40,926 bases of DNA, from NCBI GenBank assembly GCA_016282855.1, contig JAEELT010000134.1:1-40926 (forward strand), read 5' to 3'. A program made the translations under genes and the position numbers. Position 1 is the stretch's first letter; the number at the start of each line of letters is the position of its first letter. Shown here in pieces: positions 1 to 8,808 of the stretch. The notes under the pieces were generated by a model. It saw nothing but the letters and a program-made list of their open reading frames with translations. It was not told where the DNA came from and ran no database searches. Source of the DNA: Clostridiaceae bacterium. Lineage in GTDB: Bacteria; Bacillota; Clostridia; Oscillospirales; Acutalibacteraceae.

Positions 1-9
1 ACCGGCAAT

Positions 10-324
10 TTACTTCTTTATAAATTCCTTTCCGTCAATATAGATTGATTTGCCGTCCTTTGAGAAAGAGAAGGTCTTGGTTGCGCCTATGCCGAGAATG
101 CCTTCTGTTTCAAATTTGATTTCATCTTTATCAATTGAATATGTTCCGCTGATTGTTATGCCGAATATTTCACCCTTGACTTTGTTATCTTCCTCAAATG
201 TTATTGTGCCTGCTCCTTCGGCGGGGGCATAAGTGCCTTTCAGTGTTTTTGAGCATCCTGCAAAAAGGACGAGAATGCTGACTGCAGCGAGTATAAGAGC
301 GGTGATTCTGACTGAGATTTTCAT
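10..324 (-). CDS. small lipoprotein of unknown function (104 aa)
   Basis: Signal peptide with lipobox (LVLFAGC). RBS-like aaggag just upstream on the minus strand. Sigma-A-like promoter at 365-393. Confidence 0.75.
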   Translation of the reverse strand: MKISVRITALILAAVSILVLFAGCSKTLKGTYAPAEGAGTITFEEDNKVKGEIFGITISGTYSIDKDEIKFETEGILGIGATKTFSFSKDGKSIYIDGKEFIKK

Positions 325-364
325 TTTTACATCTCCTTAAGGAATAATTGGAATTTGCACAAAT

Positions 365-393
365 ATTATATCACAGCGACTGCCTCGTTTCAA
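365..393 (-). promoter_or_regulatory. sigma-A-type promoter for the small lipoprotein gene
   Basis: Reverse strand TTGAAA - 17 bp - TATAAT. Confidence 0.65.
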
Positions 394-436
394 TTTTTTT
401 TGAGTATTCATACGATGATTTGTTTTTTAATCTCTA

Positions 437-466
437 TTGAAAGGATTAAACTTTATATGATATAAT
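437..466 (+). promoter_or_regulatory. sigma-A-type promoter for the manA operon
   Basis: TTGAAA (437-442), 18 bp spacer, TATAAT (461-466), about 34 bp before the likely ATG at 500. Confidence 0.7.
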
Positions 467-499
467 ATGCAGGTAAAATATTGCGAAAGGAAAATTGAA

Positions 500-1447
500 A
501 TGAAAAAATATCCTTTGCGTCTTTCACCCTATGTTTCCGAAACAATCTGGGGCGGAAGAAGGCTTATAGACGAATATAATGTTGTTACTGAAAAGTCAAA
601 TGCCGCGGAGGGCTGGATGCTGTCCTGCCTGCGAAACGGATACAGTACCGTTTCAAACGGTGAGTTTTCCGGCAAGCCGCTTTATGAGGTGCTCGAAGAA
701 AACCCGCTTTGGAGCGGGAAAAACTGTGAACGCTTTTCAGATTTTCCTATTCTTATAAAGTTTATTGACGCTATGGATGACCTTTCCGTTCAGGTACACC
801 CCACAAAGGAATACTGCGCCGAAACAGGCAGAGGCAGAAGCAAGACAGAATGTTGGTACATTATTGACTGCGATAAAGACGCTCATCTCCTGCTCGGGTT
901 CAAAGACAGGATATCACGCGAAACTTTTGAGGAATCCATAAAAGAAGGCAACCTGACCGATTATGTTGAAAAAGTCAGGGTTAAACCGGGCGACTTTTTC
1001 TTTATTGAGGCAGGCACTCTTCACGCTATCTGCAAGGGCGTGCTTCTTGCCGAGGTTCAGGAGAGCAGCGATACAACATACAGAATATTTGATTATAACC
1101 GTGTCGGTAAGGATGGGAAACCGAGAGAGCTCCATATTGACGACGCAACAAAGGTTACCGTGCTTGAAAAATACTCTCAGCCCGATTTTTCGGGGCTTGA
1201 CAGCGGAGACGGCCTTCTGGCAAAATGCGACCTTTTCACTGTATGGCATAAAAAGCTCTGCGGAGAGATTAAGGAAACCGCGAATGACAGCAGCTTTGTT
1301 TCCCTTCTGGTGCTCGACGGCACCGCCTCTCTCGAATGCTGCTCGGAAACTCTTTCTTTAAAAAAAGGCGACAGTATTTTCATTCCTGCCGGCAGCGGTG
1401 AATTTACCGTTTCGGGCAATGCCGATATAATTGAAACGAGAGTCTGA
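500..1447 (+). CDS. manA: class I mannose-6-phosphate isomerase
   Basis: ManA hallmarks: LSPYVSETIWGG, VQVHPTKEYC, FFIEAGTLHAICKGVLLAEVQESSDTTYRIFDYNR. The track start at 467 overlaps the promoter; ATG 500 is preceded by AAAGGA. Confidence 0.9.
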   Translation: MKKYPLRLSPYVSETIWGGRRLIDEYNVVTEKSNAAEGWMLSCLRNGYSTVSNGEFSGKPLYEVLEENPLWSGKNCERFSDFPILIKFIDAMDDLSVQVHPTKEYCAETGRGRSKTECWYIIDCDKDAHLLLGFKDRISRETFEESIKEGNLTDYVEKVRVKPGDFFFIEAGTLHAICKGVLLAEVQESSDTTYRIFDYNRVGKDGKPRELHIDDATKVTVLEKYSQPDFSGLDSGDGLLAKCDLFTVWHKKLCGEIKETANDSSFVSLLVLDGTASLECCSETLSLKKGDSIFIPAGSGEFTVSGNADIIETRV

Positions 1448-1450
1448 TAA

Positions 1451-3379
1451 ATGACAGTTGCGGGCATTCAGAAATTAGGAGTGGACTTCGGCGGAAAGTT
1501 TTTGTTCAGAGATGTTACATTTGATGTCGGAGACAGAGATTTTGTGGGCCTTATAGGCGCAAACGGCACCGGCAAAACCACTCTCTTTAAAGTAATCACC
1601 GGAGAAATCGAGCCGTCGGAAGGCGGCGTGTTTATCTCCGGCAATACCCGTTTGGGTTATCTTGAGCAGCACGCCTGCAGCGGCTCTCAGCGTACAGTGT
1701 ATGAGGAAGCCCTCAGCGTGTTTGACTATCTGATTGATATTGAAAAAGAAATAGAGGAAGTTACTCTGCGCCTTGAAGGCAACCCCGATAATGCGCACGA
1801 ACTTATTGACAGACAAAGCTTTTTACAGGAGAAGTTCAATAATGATGAGGGTCTGACATTCAGAAGCAAAACAGCGTCCGCCCTTACCGGGCTCGGCTTT
1901 GCAAAAGAGGATTTCGGCTTAACCTGTGACAAACTCAGCGGCGGTCAGCGCTCAAAGCTCAGCATGTGCAAGCTGCTTTTGAGCAAGGCGGATCTTATGC
2001 TGCTTGATGAGCCTACCAACCATCTTGATATTGCCGCGTCTGAATGGCTTGAAAACTATCTGCTCGGTTATAAAGGCGCTGTTATAGTTATTTCACACGA
2101 CAGATATTTTCTTGACAAAATCTGCAACAAGACTGTTGAGCTCGCAAACGGCAGGGGCTATTTTTCAAAAGGAAATTATTCAGCTTATCAGCAGCTTAAA
2201 CAGGCGAGGCTTGAGAGCGAGCGAAGAAAATATGAGAATGATATTGAAGAAATCAGACGTATAGAGGGTATAATTGAACAGCAGCGCTCTTTTGCCAGAG
2301 AGAGGAACTTCATCACCATAGAAAGCAAGAGAAAAATGCTCGAAAAAAAGAGGGCGGAGCTTGTTGAACCCGAACCCGACCCTAAGCAGATGCGTATAAA
2401 GTTTACGCCCGAATACGAGAGCGGAAATGATGTCCTTTTTGCGCGCGGGCTCAGAAAATCATTCGGAGACAAACTGCTGCTTTCGGGCGGAGATCTTGAA
2501 ATATATAAAAATGACAGGGCATTTATCATAGGAGCAAACGGCTGCGGCAAGACAACTCTGCTGCGTATTCTTACAGGCAGTGTCACTCCGGACGCGGGAG
2601 TGTTCGATTTCGGCGTAAATGTGAAAGCCGGTTATTTTGATCAGAATCTCGGGTCACTCAAAGGGTCAAAGACCGTGCTTGATGAGGTGTGGGATGAAAA
2701 CCGCCTTATGAAGGAAACGGAAATCAGAAACTGCCTTGCTTCATTTCTTTTCCGAGATAATGATGTTTACAAGAATGTAGATTCCCTGAGCGGCGGGGAG
2801 AAGGCAAAGCTCTGCCTGCTGAAGCTTATGCTCTCCGGCGCAAATCTGCTTATTCTTGACGAGCCGACAAATCACCTTGATATTGTTTCCAGAGAAATAC
2901 TGGAGAATGCCCTTATGGAGTTTGACGGCACAATAATCGCCGTTTCTCATGACAGATATTTCATCAATAAGCTTTCTTCAGTTATCTATCGGCTTAACTC
3001 CGACGGCATAAATAAGTTTGAGGGTAACTACGATGATTACTGCAAATCTGCCCTTGAACAGCCCTCAACGGTAAAGCAGACAAAGGAGAAAAAGCCCAAC
3101 GCTTATAAACTGCGCAAAGAAAGAGAGAGCGAAATAAACAGGCTTCGCGGCAAAATCAGACGCGCCGAAGAAAAATCAGACTCTCTTGATCGCGAGCTTG
3201 ATGAGCTTAATTCGATGCTTACCGATCCGTCTGTTTCGGCAGATTATGAAAAGGTGCTCGAAATCTCTTCCATGATTGAAGAGAAGAGCAGTGAACAGCT
3301 TGCAGTTATGGAAGAGTGGGAAAATGACAGTTCGCGTCTTAATACGCTTTTGACGGAGGATGAAAATGAAGCAGACTGA
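1451..3379 (+). CDS. ABC-F family ATP-binding protein (duplicated ATPase)
   Basis: Two Walker A motifs (GANGTGKTT, GANGCGKTT), two LSGGQ/LSGGE signatures, two LDEPTNHLDI motifs, coiled-coil C-terminus, no TM segments. Confidence 0.93.
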   Translation: MTVAGIQKLGVDFGGKFLFRDVTFDVGDRDFVGLIGANGTGKTTLFKVITGEIEPSEGGVFISGNTRLGYLEQHACSGSQRTVYEEALSVFDYLIDIEKEIEEVTLRLEGNPDNAHELIDRQSFLQEKFNNDEGLTFRSKTASALTGLGFAKEDFGLTCDKLSGGQRSKLSMCKLLLSKADLMLLDEPTNHLDIAASEWLENYLLGYKGAVIVISHDRYFLDKICNKTVELANGRGYFSKGNYSAYQQLKQARLESERRKYENDIEEIRRIEGIIEQQRSFARERNFITIESKRKMLEKKRAELVEPEPDPKQMRIKFTPEYESGNDVLFARGLRKSFGDKLLLSGGDLEIYKNDRAFIIGANGCGKTTLLRILTGSVTPDAGVFDFGVNVKAGYFDQNLGSLKGSKTVLDEVWDENRLMKETEIRNCLASFLFRDNDVYKNVDSLSGGEKAKLCLLKLMLSGANLLILDEPTNHLDIVSREILENALMEFDGTIIAVSHDRYFINKLSSVIYRLNSDGINKFEGNYDDYCKSALEQPSTVKQTKEKKPNAYKLRKERESEINRLRGKIRRAEEKSDSLDRELDELNSMLTDPSVSADYEKVLEISSMIEEKSSEQLAVMEEWENDSSRLNTLLTEDENEAD

Positions 3380-5522
3380 AATGTTCGGAAACGCAAAGTG
3401 GATAGACTGCCCTCAGGGTGATACAGCGCCGGTCTTTCTGAAAAAATTTGCCGCGGATAAAGGCGAAAAAGCCGATATTACCATCTGCGGTCTCGGCTGG
3501 TTTGAAATGAAAATAAACGGGCAAAGAGTCGGTGACGATCTGCTCGTTCCCTCTGCTTCAAATTACGGTTATCGTGATTTGTCCGTTCTGAGCTACCCCC
3601 TGTATGATGAGATGAGCTTTCGTACATATGTTATGAAATATGACATTTCGGAGTATCTCATTCAGGGAGAAAACACACTTTACATTATGCTCGGAACGGG
3701 GTACTATCATCAGAATATGAGAAACGCCGAGGGCTGTGTCGATTACGGAACCCCGAAGCTGTGCTTTTTGATAAAAAAAGAGAGCGGCGAAGTTCTTTCG
3801 GATTCTTCCGTGCTTTGTCATGAAGGCTTCTTCAAAAAATGTAATTTGTATTACGGTGAGTTTATCGATTATACCGGCGTTCCCTGTGAAGAAGATTATT
3901 ATGCGAGCCGTGAGATTGCTGCTCCCGATACGGATTTTTGCCTGAATATCGCCCCTGCGGATAAAGTAATTGAAACAATTGACAGCATCAGATTTCTCGG
4001 CAGTAAAGACGGCTTTGATTATTATGACGCAGGCATAAACACAGTCGGAAGAGCCGTTATGAAATGCCCGGTAAAAGGCGAATACTTCAGCGTCGCCTAT
4101 GCTGAGGAAATCGGCGGCAGAGATAATTTCGGCGTACATTTCAGCGAAGACGGCAGATATACCGATGAATTCATTGCCGACGGAACAGACAGAGAATACC
4201 ACTCACTGTTTTCATGGCAGGGCTTCAGGTACCTTAAAGTCAAAGGCGGCGCAAAGCCCGTCAGAATAGATGTTATTCACTCTGACTGCCCCGTTACCTC
4301 TGAGTTTGAGTGCAGCAGCCGTAATCTTAATGATTTATATAAACTTTTTGTGCATACACAGCTTTGCAATATGCATTCCGGAGTTCCCTCCGACTGTCCT
4401 CACAGAGAGCGTCTCGGCTACACGGGCGACGGTCAGCTTTGCTGCGAGGCGGCTATGCTTATGCTTGATTCCCGTGATTTCTATCTCAAATGGCTCTATG
4501 ATATAGCCGACTGTCAGGCAAAAAACAGCGGGCATATACAGCACACCGCTCCTCTTATGGGCGGCGGCGGAGGTCCATGCGGATGGGGCGGAGCAATAGT
4601 TGAGGTGCCTTACAGGTACTATAAAGCATACGGAGATAAAAAACTCCTTGAGAAATTTTTCCCCAAAATGCTGTTCTTCTTTGATTATCTTGAATCAAGA
4701 ACCGATTTCGGCCTTGTTTCAAGAGAAGAGCCCGGAGGCTGGTGCCTCGGAGACTGGCTGCCTCCCAAGGAAATACAGGTGCCGGAAGCGTTTGTCAACT
4801 CCTGCCTCTATATCGGCTTTATGAAACGCGTTACGGAAATTGCCGGTATACTCGGCAGGCAGGACGATGTTAAAGAGCTTTACGGCAGGATTGAAAGGAC
4901 AGAAAAAGCCGTAAACGCCGCTTATTACAGCTTTCAGCAGAGAGCATACTGCGGCGATGTTGACGGAGCTTCCTCGATAGCGCTTAATTCAGGCCTCGGC
5001 GATGAAAGAGTCGCCGCGAAGGTTAAAGAAAAATACACCCGCCTTGGTATGTTTGACACCGGCATTATCGCTACAGAAGCCCTTATTTCATATCTTTTCA
5101 GAGCCGGAGAAAACGAGCTTGCCGTAAATCTTCTTTCGGGCGACAAAGATGTTTCTTTTGCTCACATGGTCAGAAGCGGGGCTACCACTCTCTGGGAAAA
5201 CTGGAACGGTCAGTCTTCGCGCAATCATCCTATGTTCGGAGCGGTTTCCAAATATCTTTTCACCTGCATTCTCGGCATAACCCAGCCGGATGACAGCGCC
5301 GGATACGAAAAGGTTGTTATTTCCCCGCGTATTGTGGAAACGATTGATTTTGCTAAAGGTAAAATCAATACAGTTAAGGGTGAAATATCCGTGGACTACC
5401 GCAAAACAACAGCCGGAATTGTCTTTGATTTGTTTGCCGATGAGTCTATTGATGCACGCTTTGTCTGCGGAGGAATTGACGAGCCTTTTCGCGGCAGTAA
5501 AACATTTGTTCTGAAGGTGTGA
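3366..5522 (+). CDS. alpha-L-rhamnosidase-like glycoside hydrolase (GH78-like)
   Basis: N-terminal FGNAKWIDCP/FEMKINGQRVGDD and core SDCPHRERLGYTGDGQ, TTLWENWNG, NHPMFGAVSKYLF are typical of bacterial rhamnosidases. No signal peptide. Start could be ATG 3360 or 3366; it overlaps the upstream gene. Confidence 0.85.
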   Translation: MKQTEMFGNAKWIDCPQGDTAPVFLKKFAADKGEKADITICGLGWFEMKINGQRVGDDLLVPSASNYGYRDLSVLSYPLYDEMSFRTYVMKYDISEYLIQGENTLYIMLGTGYYHQNMRNAEGCVDYGTPKLCFLIKKESGEVLSDSSVLCHEGFFKKCNLYYGEFIDYTGVPCEEDYYASREIAAPDTDFCLNIAPADKVIETIDSIRFLGSKDGFDYYDAGINTVGRAVMKCPVKGEYFSVAYAEEIGGRDNFGVHFSEDGRYTDEFIADGTDREYHSLFSWQGFRYLKVKGGAKPVRIDVIHSDCPVTSEFECSSRNLNDLYKLFVHTQLCNMHSGVPSDCPHRERLGYTGDGQLCCEAAMLMLDSRDFYLKWLYDIADCQAKNSGHIQHTAPLMGGGGGPCGWGGAIVEVPYRYYKAYGDKKLLEKFFPKMLFFFDYLESRTDFGLVSREEPGGWCLGDWLPPKEIQVPEAFVNSCLYIGFMKRVTEIAGILGRQDDVKELYGRIERTEKAVNAAYYSFQQRAYCGDVDGASSIALNSGLGDERVAAKVKEKYTRLGMFDTGIIATEALISYLFRAGENELAVNLLSGDKDVSFAHMVRSGATTLWENWNGQSSRNHPMFGAVSKYLFTCILGITQPDDSAGYEKVVISPRIVETIDFAKGKINTVKGEISVDYRKTTAGIVFDLFADESIDARFVCGGIDEPFRGSKTFVLKV

Positions 5523-5525
5523 TTT

Positions 5526-6497
5526 ATGAGATACGGAATAATTGGCACAAGCAGAATTGCAAAATACTTCATTGACGGCGCCCGCCTTGTGACGGGAGCG
5601 GATATTGCAGCGGTGTATTCACGCACTCAGGAGAAGGGGAGAGCCTTCACAGACGATAACGGTATACCTGAAGTGTATACGGACCTTGATGAATTTGCAA
5701 ACGGGGATTTTGAAGCCGTATATATAGCGAGCCCCAACGCTTTTCATTATTCTTATTCGATGAAGATGATTGAGGCCGGCAAACACGTTATCTGCGAAAA
5801 GCCTCTTGCGGTTACTCCGGAGGAAATACGCTCCTGTGCCGAAAGAGCAAAAGAAAAAGGGGTGATTTATACAGAAGCTATTATGTATATGCACTCACCC
5901 GACAGAGACGCTTTGCGTGAAGCTGTATCAAAAGCCGGGAACATCACATCGGCTCATTTTGAGTTTTCTCAGCTTTCATCAAGATACGCTTCCTACCTCA
6001 GGGGCGAAACGCCCAATATTTTCAATCCGTCTCTTGCTGCCGGCTGCCTTATGGATCTTGGCGTTTACTGTGTTTATCCCGCAGTTGATCTTTTCGGAAT
6101 GCCTGAGGGAATCAAAGCCGATGCCGTGTTTCTCAGAACAGGAGCCGACGGCAGCGGAAACGCCTCATTTAATTACGGTGATAAGCTTGTTACCCTTACT
6201 TATTCCAAAACAGGCCAGAATCATTTCGGCTCTTCAATTTACGGAGATAAGGGTACGGTAACGGTAGAATCCATTTCAAAGACAGTAAATATAAATTTCA
6301 TTGATAATGACGGCAATGTAACTCCGGTTTGCTCAGACAGAATCAAAGAGGAAATAATGGGCTTTGAGGCCGCGGAGTTTGAAAGATTTATCAAAAACCC
6401 TCATGATCCCAAATATTTGCTCTGCACCGAAACATCGCTCAAGGTCAGCGAGCTTATGGAAAGAATCAGAGAAATCTGCAATATAAAATTCAGTTAA
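5526..6497 (+). CDS. Gfo/Idh/MocA family oxidoreductase
   Basis: N-terminal Rossmann fold, YIASPNAFHYSYSMKMIEAGKHVICEKPLAVT motif. Confidence 0.92.
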   Translation: MRYGIIGTSRIAKYFIDGARLVTGADIAAVYSRTQEKGRAFTDDNGIPEVYTDLDEFANGDFEAVYIASPNAFHYSYSMKMIEAGKHVICEKPLAVTPEEIRSCAERAKEKGVIYTEAIMYMHSPDRDALREAVSKAGNITSAHFEFSQLSSRYASYLRGETPNIFNPSLAAGCLMDLGVYCVYPAVDLFGMPEGIKADAVFLRTGADGSGNASFNYGDKLVTLTYSKTGQNHFGSSIYGDKGTVTVESISKTVNINFIDNDGNVTPVCSDRIKEEIMGFEAAEFERFIKNPHDPKYLLCTETSLKVSELMERIREICNIKFS

Positions 6498-6508
6498 GGA
6501 GATTGTTT

Positions 6509-7120
6509 ATGCTTGAATACTATTCTCAGCATCCCCTTTATGCGGTGCTTGTCTGCGCGCTTGCCGTTATTGCCCTGATTGTGCTTGTTAAAGCTGTCAG
6601 AGCAAGCGCCAAAAGAAGCGCAAAGGTCAATAAAATGATGGAAAAAATGAAAGAAGAAAATCTGCTTTTAAACAAATACGCAATCCTCACACAGGATGTA
6701 ATCGAAAGCTCTGATTCTTCCGAGCTGTTCAAAGGCGTCGGGGTTAATCTTCAGAAACGGGTCTCGGACAAGCCGGATATGAAAGCGGAGTTTTTCTCTC
6801 TGAACGATTCTCAGAAATATGTTTATTCTCTTTATACATTTCTTGAAGACGCGCAGGATTCAATGAGCAATTTCTTTAAGTTGAATACAAAGCCTCTTAC
6901 CGAATACGCCGCAAAAGCAGTTGAAATTATCGCGCCCGAGGATTTCAGATCCGCTTTTATTGCAGAGTATAACTCGACGGATGAGGATAATGAAGAGGTA
7001 TCTTTTGTTCCCGAGCTTATGGAGGAATGGGATAAAAAAGCGGCGCCGGCCATAGCGGACGGCACCTTACCTGAACTTTGCGGAAAATTTATAAAAGAAA
7101 ACTACAGGGATTTCATTTGA
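6509..7120 (+). CDS. membrane-anchored protein of unknown function
   Basis: One N-terminal TM segment, then a charged helical domain. RBS aaggag at about 6496. No recognised family. Confidence 0.75.
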   Translation: MLEYYSQHPLYAVLVCALAVIALIVLVKAVRASAKRSAKVNKMMEKMKEENLLLNKYAILTQDVIESSDSSELFKGVGVNLQKRVSDKPDMKAEFFSLNDSQKYVYSLYTFLEDAQDSMSNFFKLNTKPLTEYAAKAVEIIAPEDFRSAFIAEYNSTDEDNEEVSFVPELMEEWDKKAAPAIADGTLPELCGKFIKENYRDFI

Positions 7121-7934
7121 TTATTTCCGCATATATTTCATTCTTTTTAAAACCGCTTTCTTTTGCGGCTTTCTTTGCCGCATCGGTTTTGCTTTCACCG
7201 CCCTTGACAAGTTCAAGGGCGTATTTTACTACCTGCTCAAAAGTCATCTGAATCTTTTCCTTTTCAGAGCCTTTGATAATAATAACAAATTCGCCTCTCG
7301 GCTCTTCCGCGGAGTATTTTCTGCAGGCGGATTCAATATCTGTAAGAATCACTTCTTCGTGAATCTTTGTAAGCTCTCTGACTATAGCAGCTTCTCTGTT
7401 TCCGACAGCCCGGAGAAGCTCCGAAAGGGTTTTGCAGAGGCGGTGCGGAGCCTCGTGAAAAATAATGGTTCTTTCTTCGCCTGCAAGAGATTCAAACAGC
7501 TCAGCTCTTTCCTTTTTGTCTGCCGGGGGAAAGCCCTCAAAAATAAAGCGTCTTGACGGCATTCCCGATACGGCGAGCGCGGTTATAAAAGCACAGGGGC
7601 CGGGTATAGCTTCAACCTCTATCGCGTGTTCTCTGCACAGTCTCACAAGCTCCTCGCCGGGGTCTGAAATTGCAGGCATACCGGCATCCGTTACAAGCGC
7701 GCAGTTTTCGCCGTTTAAAATTCTTTCCGCTATTTTGGGGCCGCTTTCCGCTTTATTATGCTCGTGATAGCTCACAAGCGTTTTCTTTATCTCGAATCTG
7801 TTCAGCAGTTTCAGGGTTACTCTTGTGTCTTCCGCGGCAATAAAGTCACAGTTTTCAAGAGTGTAAAGAGCCCTTTCCGATATATCTCCGAGATTGCCTA
7901 TCGGAGTGCCTACCACATAAAGCCTGCCGCTCAT
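7113..7934 (-). CDS. rsmI: 16S rRNA (cytidine1402-2'-O)-methyltransferase
   Basis: LYVVGTPIGNLGDIS..., AAEDTRVT, LVTDAGMPAISDPGEELV, IPGPCAFITALAVSG, FEGFPP. Confidence 0.96.
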   Translation of the reverse strand: MSGRLYVVGTPIGNLGDISERALYTLENCDFIAAEDTRVTLKLLNRFEIKKTLVSYHEHNKAESGPKIAERILNGENCALVTDAGMPAISDPGEELVRLCREHAIEVEAIPGPCAFITALAVSGMPSRRFIFEGFPPADKKERAELFESLAGEERTIIFHEAPHRLCKTLSELLRAVGNREAAIVRELTKIHEEVILTDIESACRKYSAEEPRGEFVIIIKGSEKEKIQMTFEQVVKYALELVKGGESKTDAAKKAAKESGFKKNEIYAEIIK

Positions 7935-8674
7935 CTGTTATCACCTCTGTTTTCAAGAAGATAATCCTTGTATATTTCCTTCATTTTATCGGAGTATTGC
8001 CCGTCATTCCCGTAAATATGCAGTTCGGGCTCTGCGGTAAGGCCGGGTTTGCCGCCTTTTTTTGCTTCGATGAGCACAAGCCAGGGGGCTTTACCGTCTT
8101 CTTTTGATACGAAGCGGATTCTTTTCGGCTCCATAGCTGCTTCTCTCATATATCCGAACATTTCGCACAGCCTTTCAGGCCTTATGCAAGTGCAGAAGCG
8201 GCCGCCGAAGTTGAGAAGCCCGGATGCGCTCATGCACACGTCTTCGAGCGTACACATTGTGCCATGCCTTGCTATTTTGTCAGATGCAGATTCGCTCAGC
8301 AGACCGGAGCCTTTTGCGGTATAAGGAGGATTCATGGTTACGAGGCTGAATGCTCCGAAGGGAAGCACTCCTTTTATTTCTCTCAGATCGCACTGCAGCG
8401 GAGTTATTCTGTCTTCAAGGTTGTTGTATTCAACGGCACCCGAAATAAGTTTATATCCGCTTTCCTGTATTTCAAGAGCGGTTATATGCCCTGCTTTTGT
8501 TTTGCACCAAAGAAGAGGGATGATGCCGCAGCCGGAGCCGAAATCGCAGCATGTATCCTTCTGCTTCGGGGCGGCAAAATCCGCGAGAAGAACCGCGTCT
8601 GTGCCGAAGGTGTGATCATCGGAAACAAAGCAGGTTATTCCGCTGCCGAGGTATTCTTTTCTGTAATCCGGCAC
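7931..8674 (-). CDS. trmN6: tRNA1(Val) (adenine(37)-N6)-methyltransferase family protein
   Basis: SAM-binding motif CDFGSGCGIIPLL and N6-adenine motif NPPY. GTG start at 8674 with AAAGGAGG upstream; overlaps rsmI by 4 nt. Confidence 0.88.
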   Translation of the reverse strand: MPDYRKEYLGSGITCFVSDDHTFGTDAVLLADFAAPKQKDTCCDFGSGCGIIPLLWCKTKAGHITALEIQESGYKLISGAVEYNNLEDRITPLQCDLREIKGVLPFGAFSLVTMNPPYTAKGSGLLSESASDKIARHGTMCTLEDVCMSASGLLNFGGRFCTCIRPERLCEMFGYMREAAMEPKRIRFVSKEDGKAPWLVLIEAKKGGKPGLTAEPELHIYGNDGQYSDKMKEIYKDYLLENRGDNR

Positions 8675-8808
8675 AGTTTTTGCCTCCTTTTTAATTATAT
8701 TAAATTCTATCATTAAATTTAATAAAAGTAAACATATAAAATTATATTGCATTTTACCGGCTTATGATATAAAATGTTATGCACGTAGTAAAACGGGGAG
8801 TGAATGAA

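Noticed and set aside
3558-4202. 214-aa minus-strand ORF inside the GH78-like gene
   Set aside because: Antisense to a well-supported CDS; no RBS or family signature.
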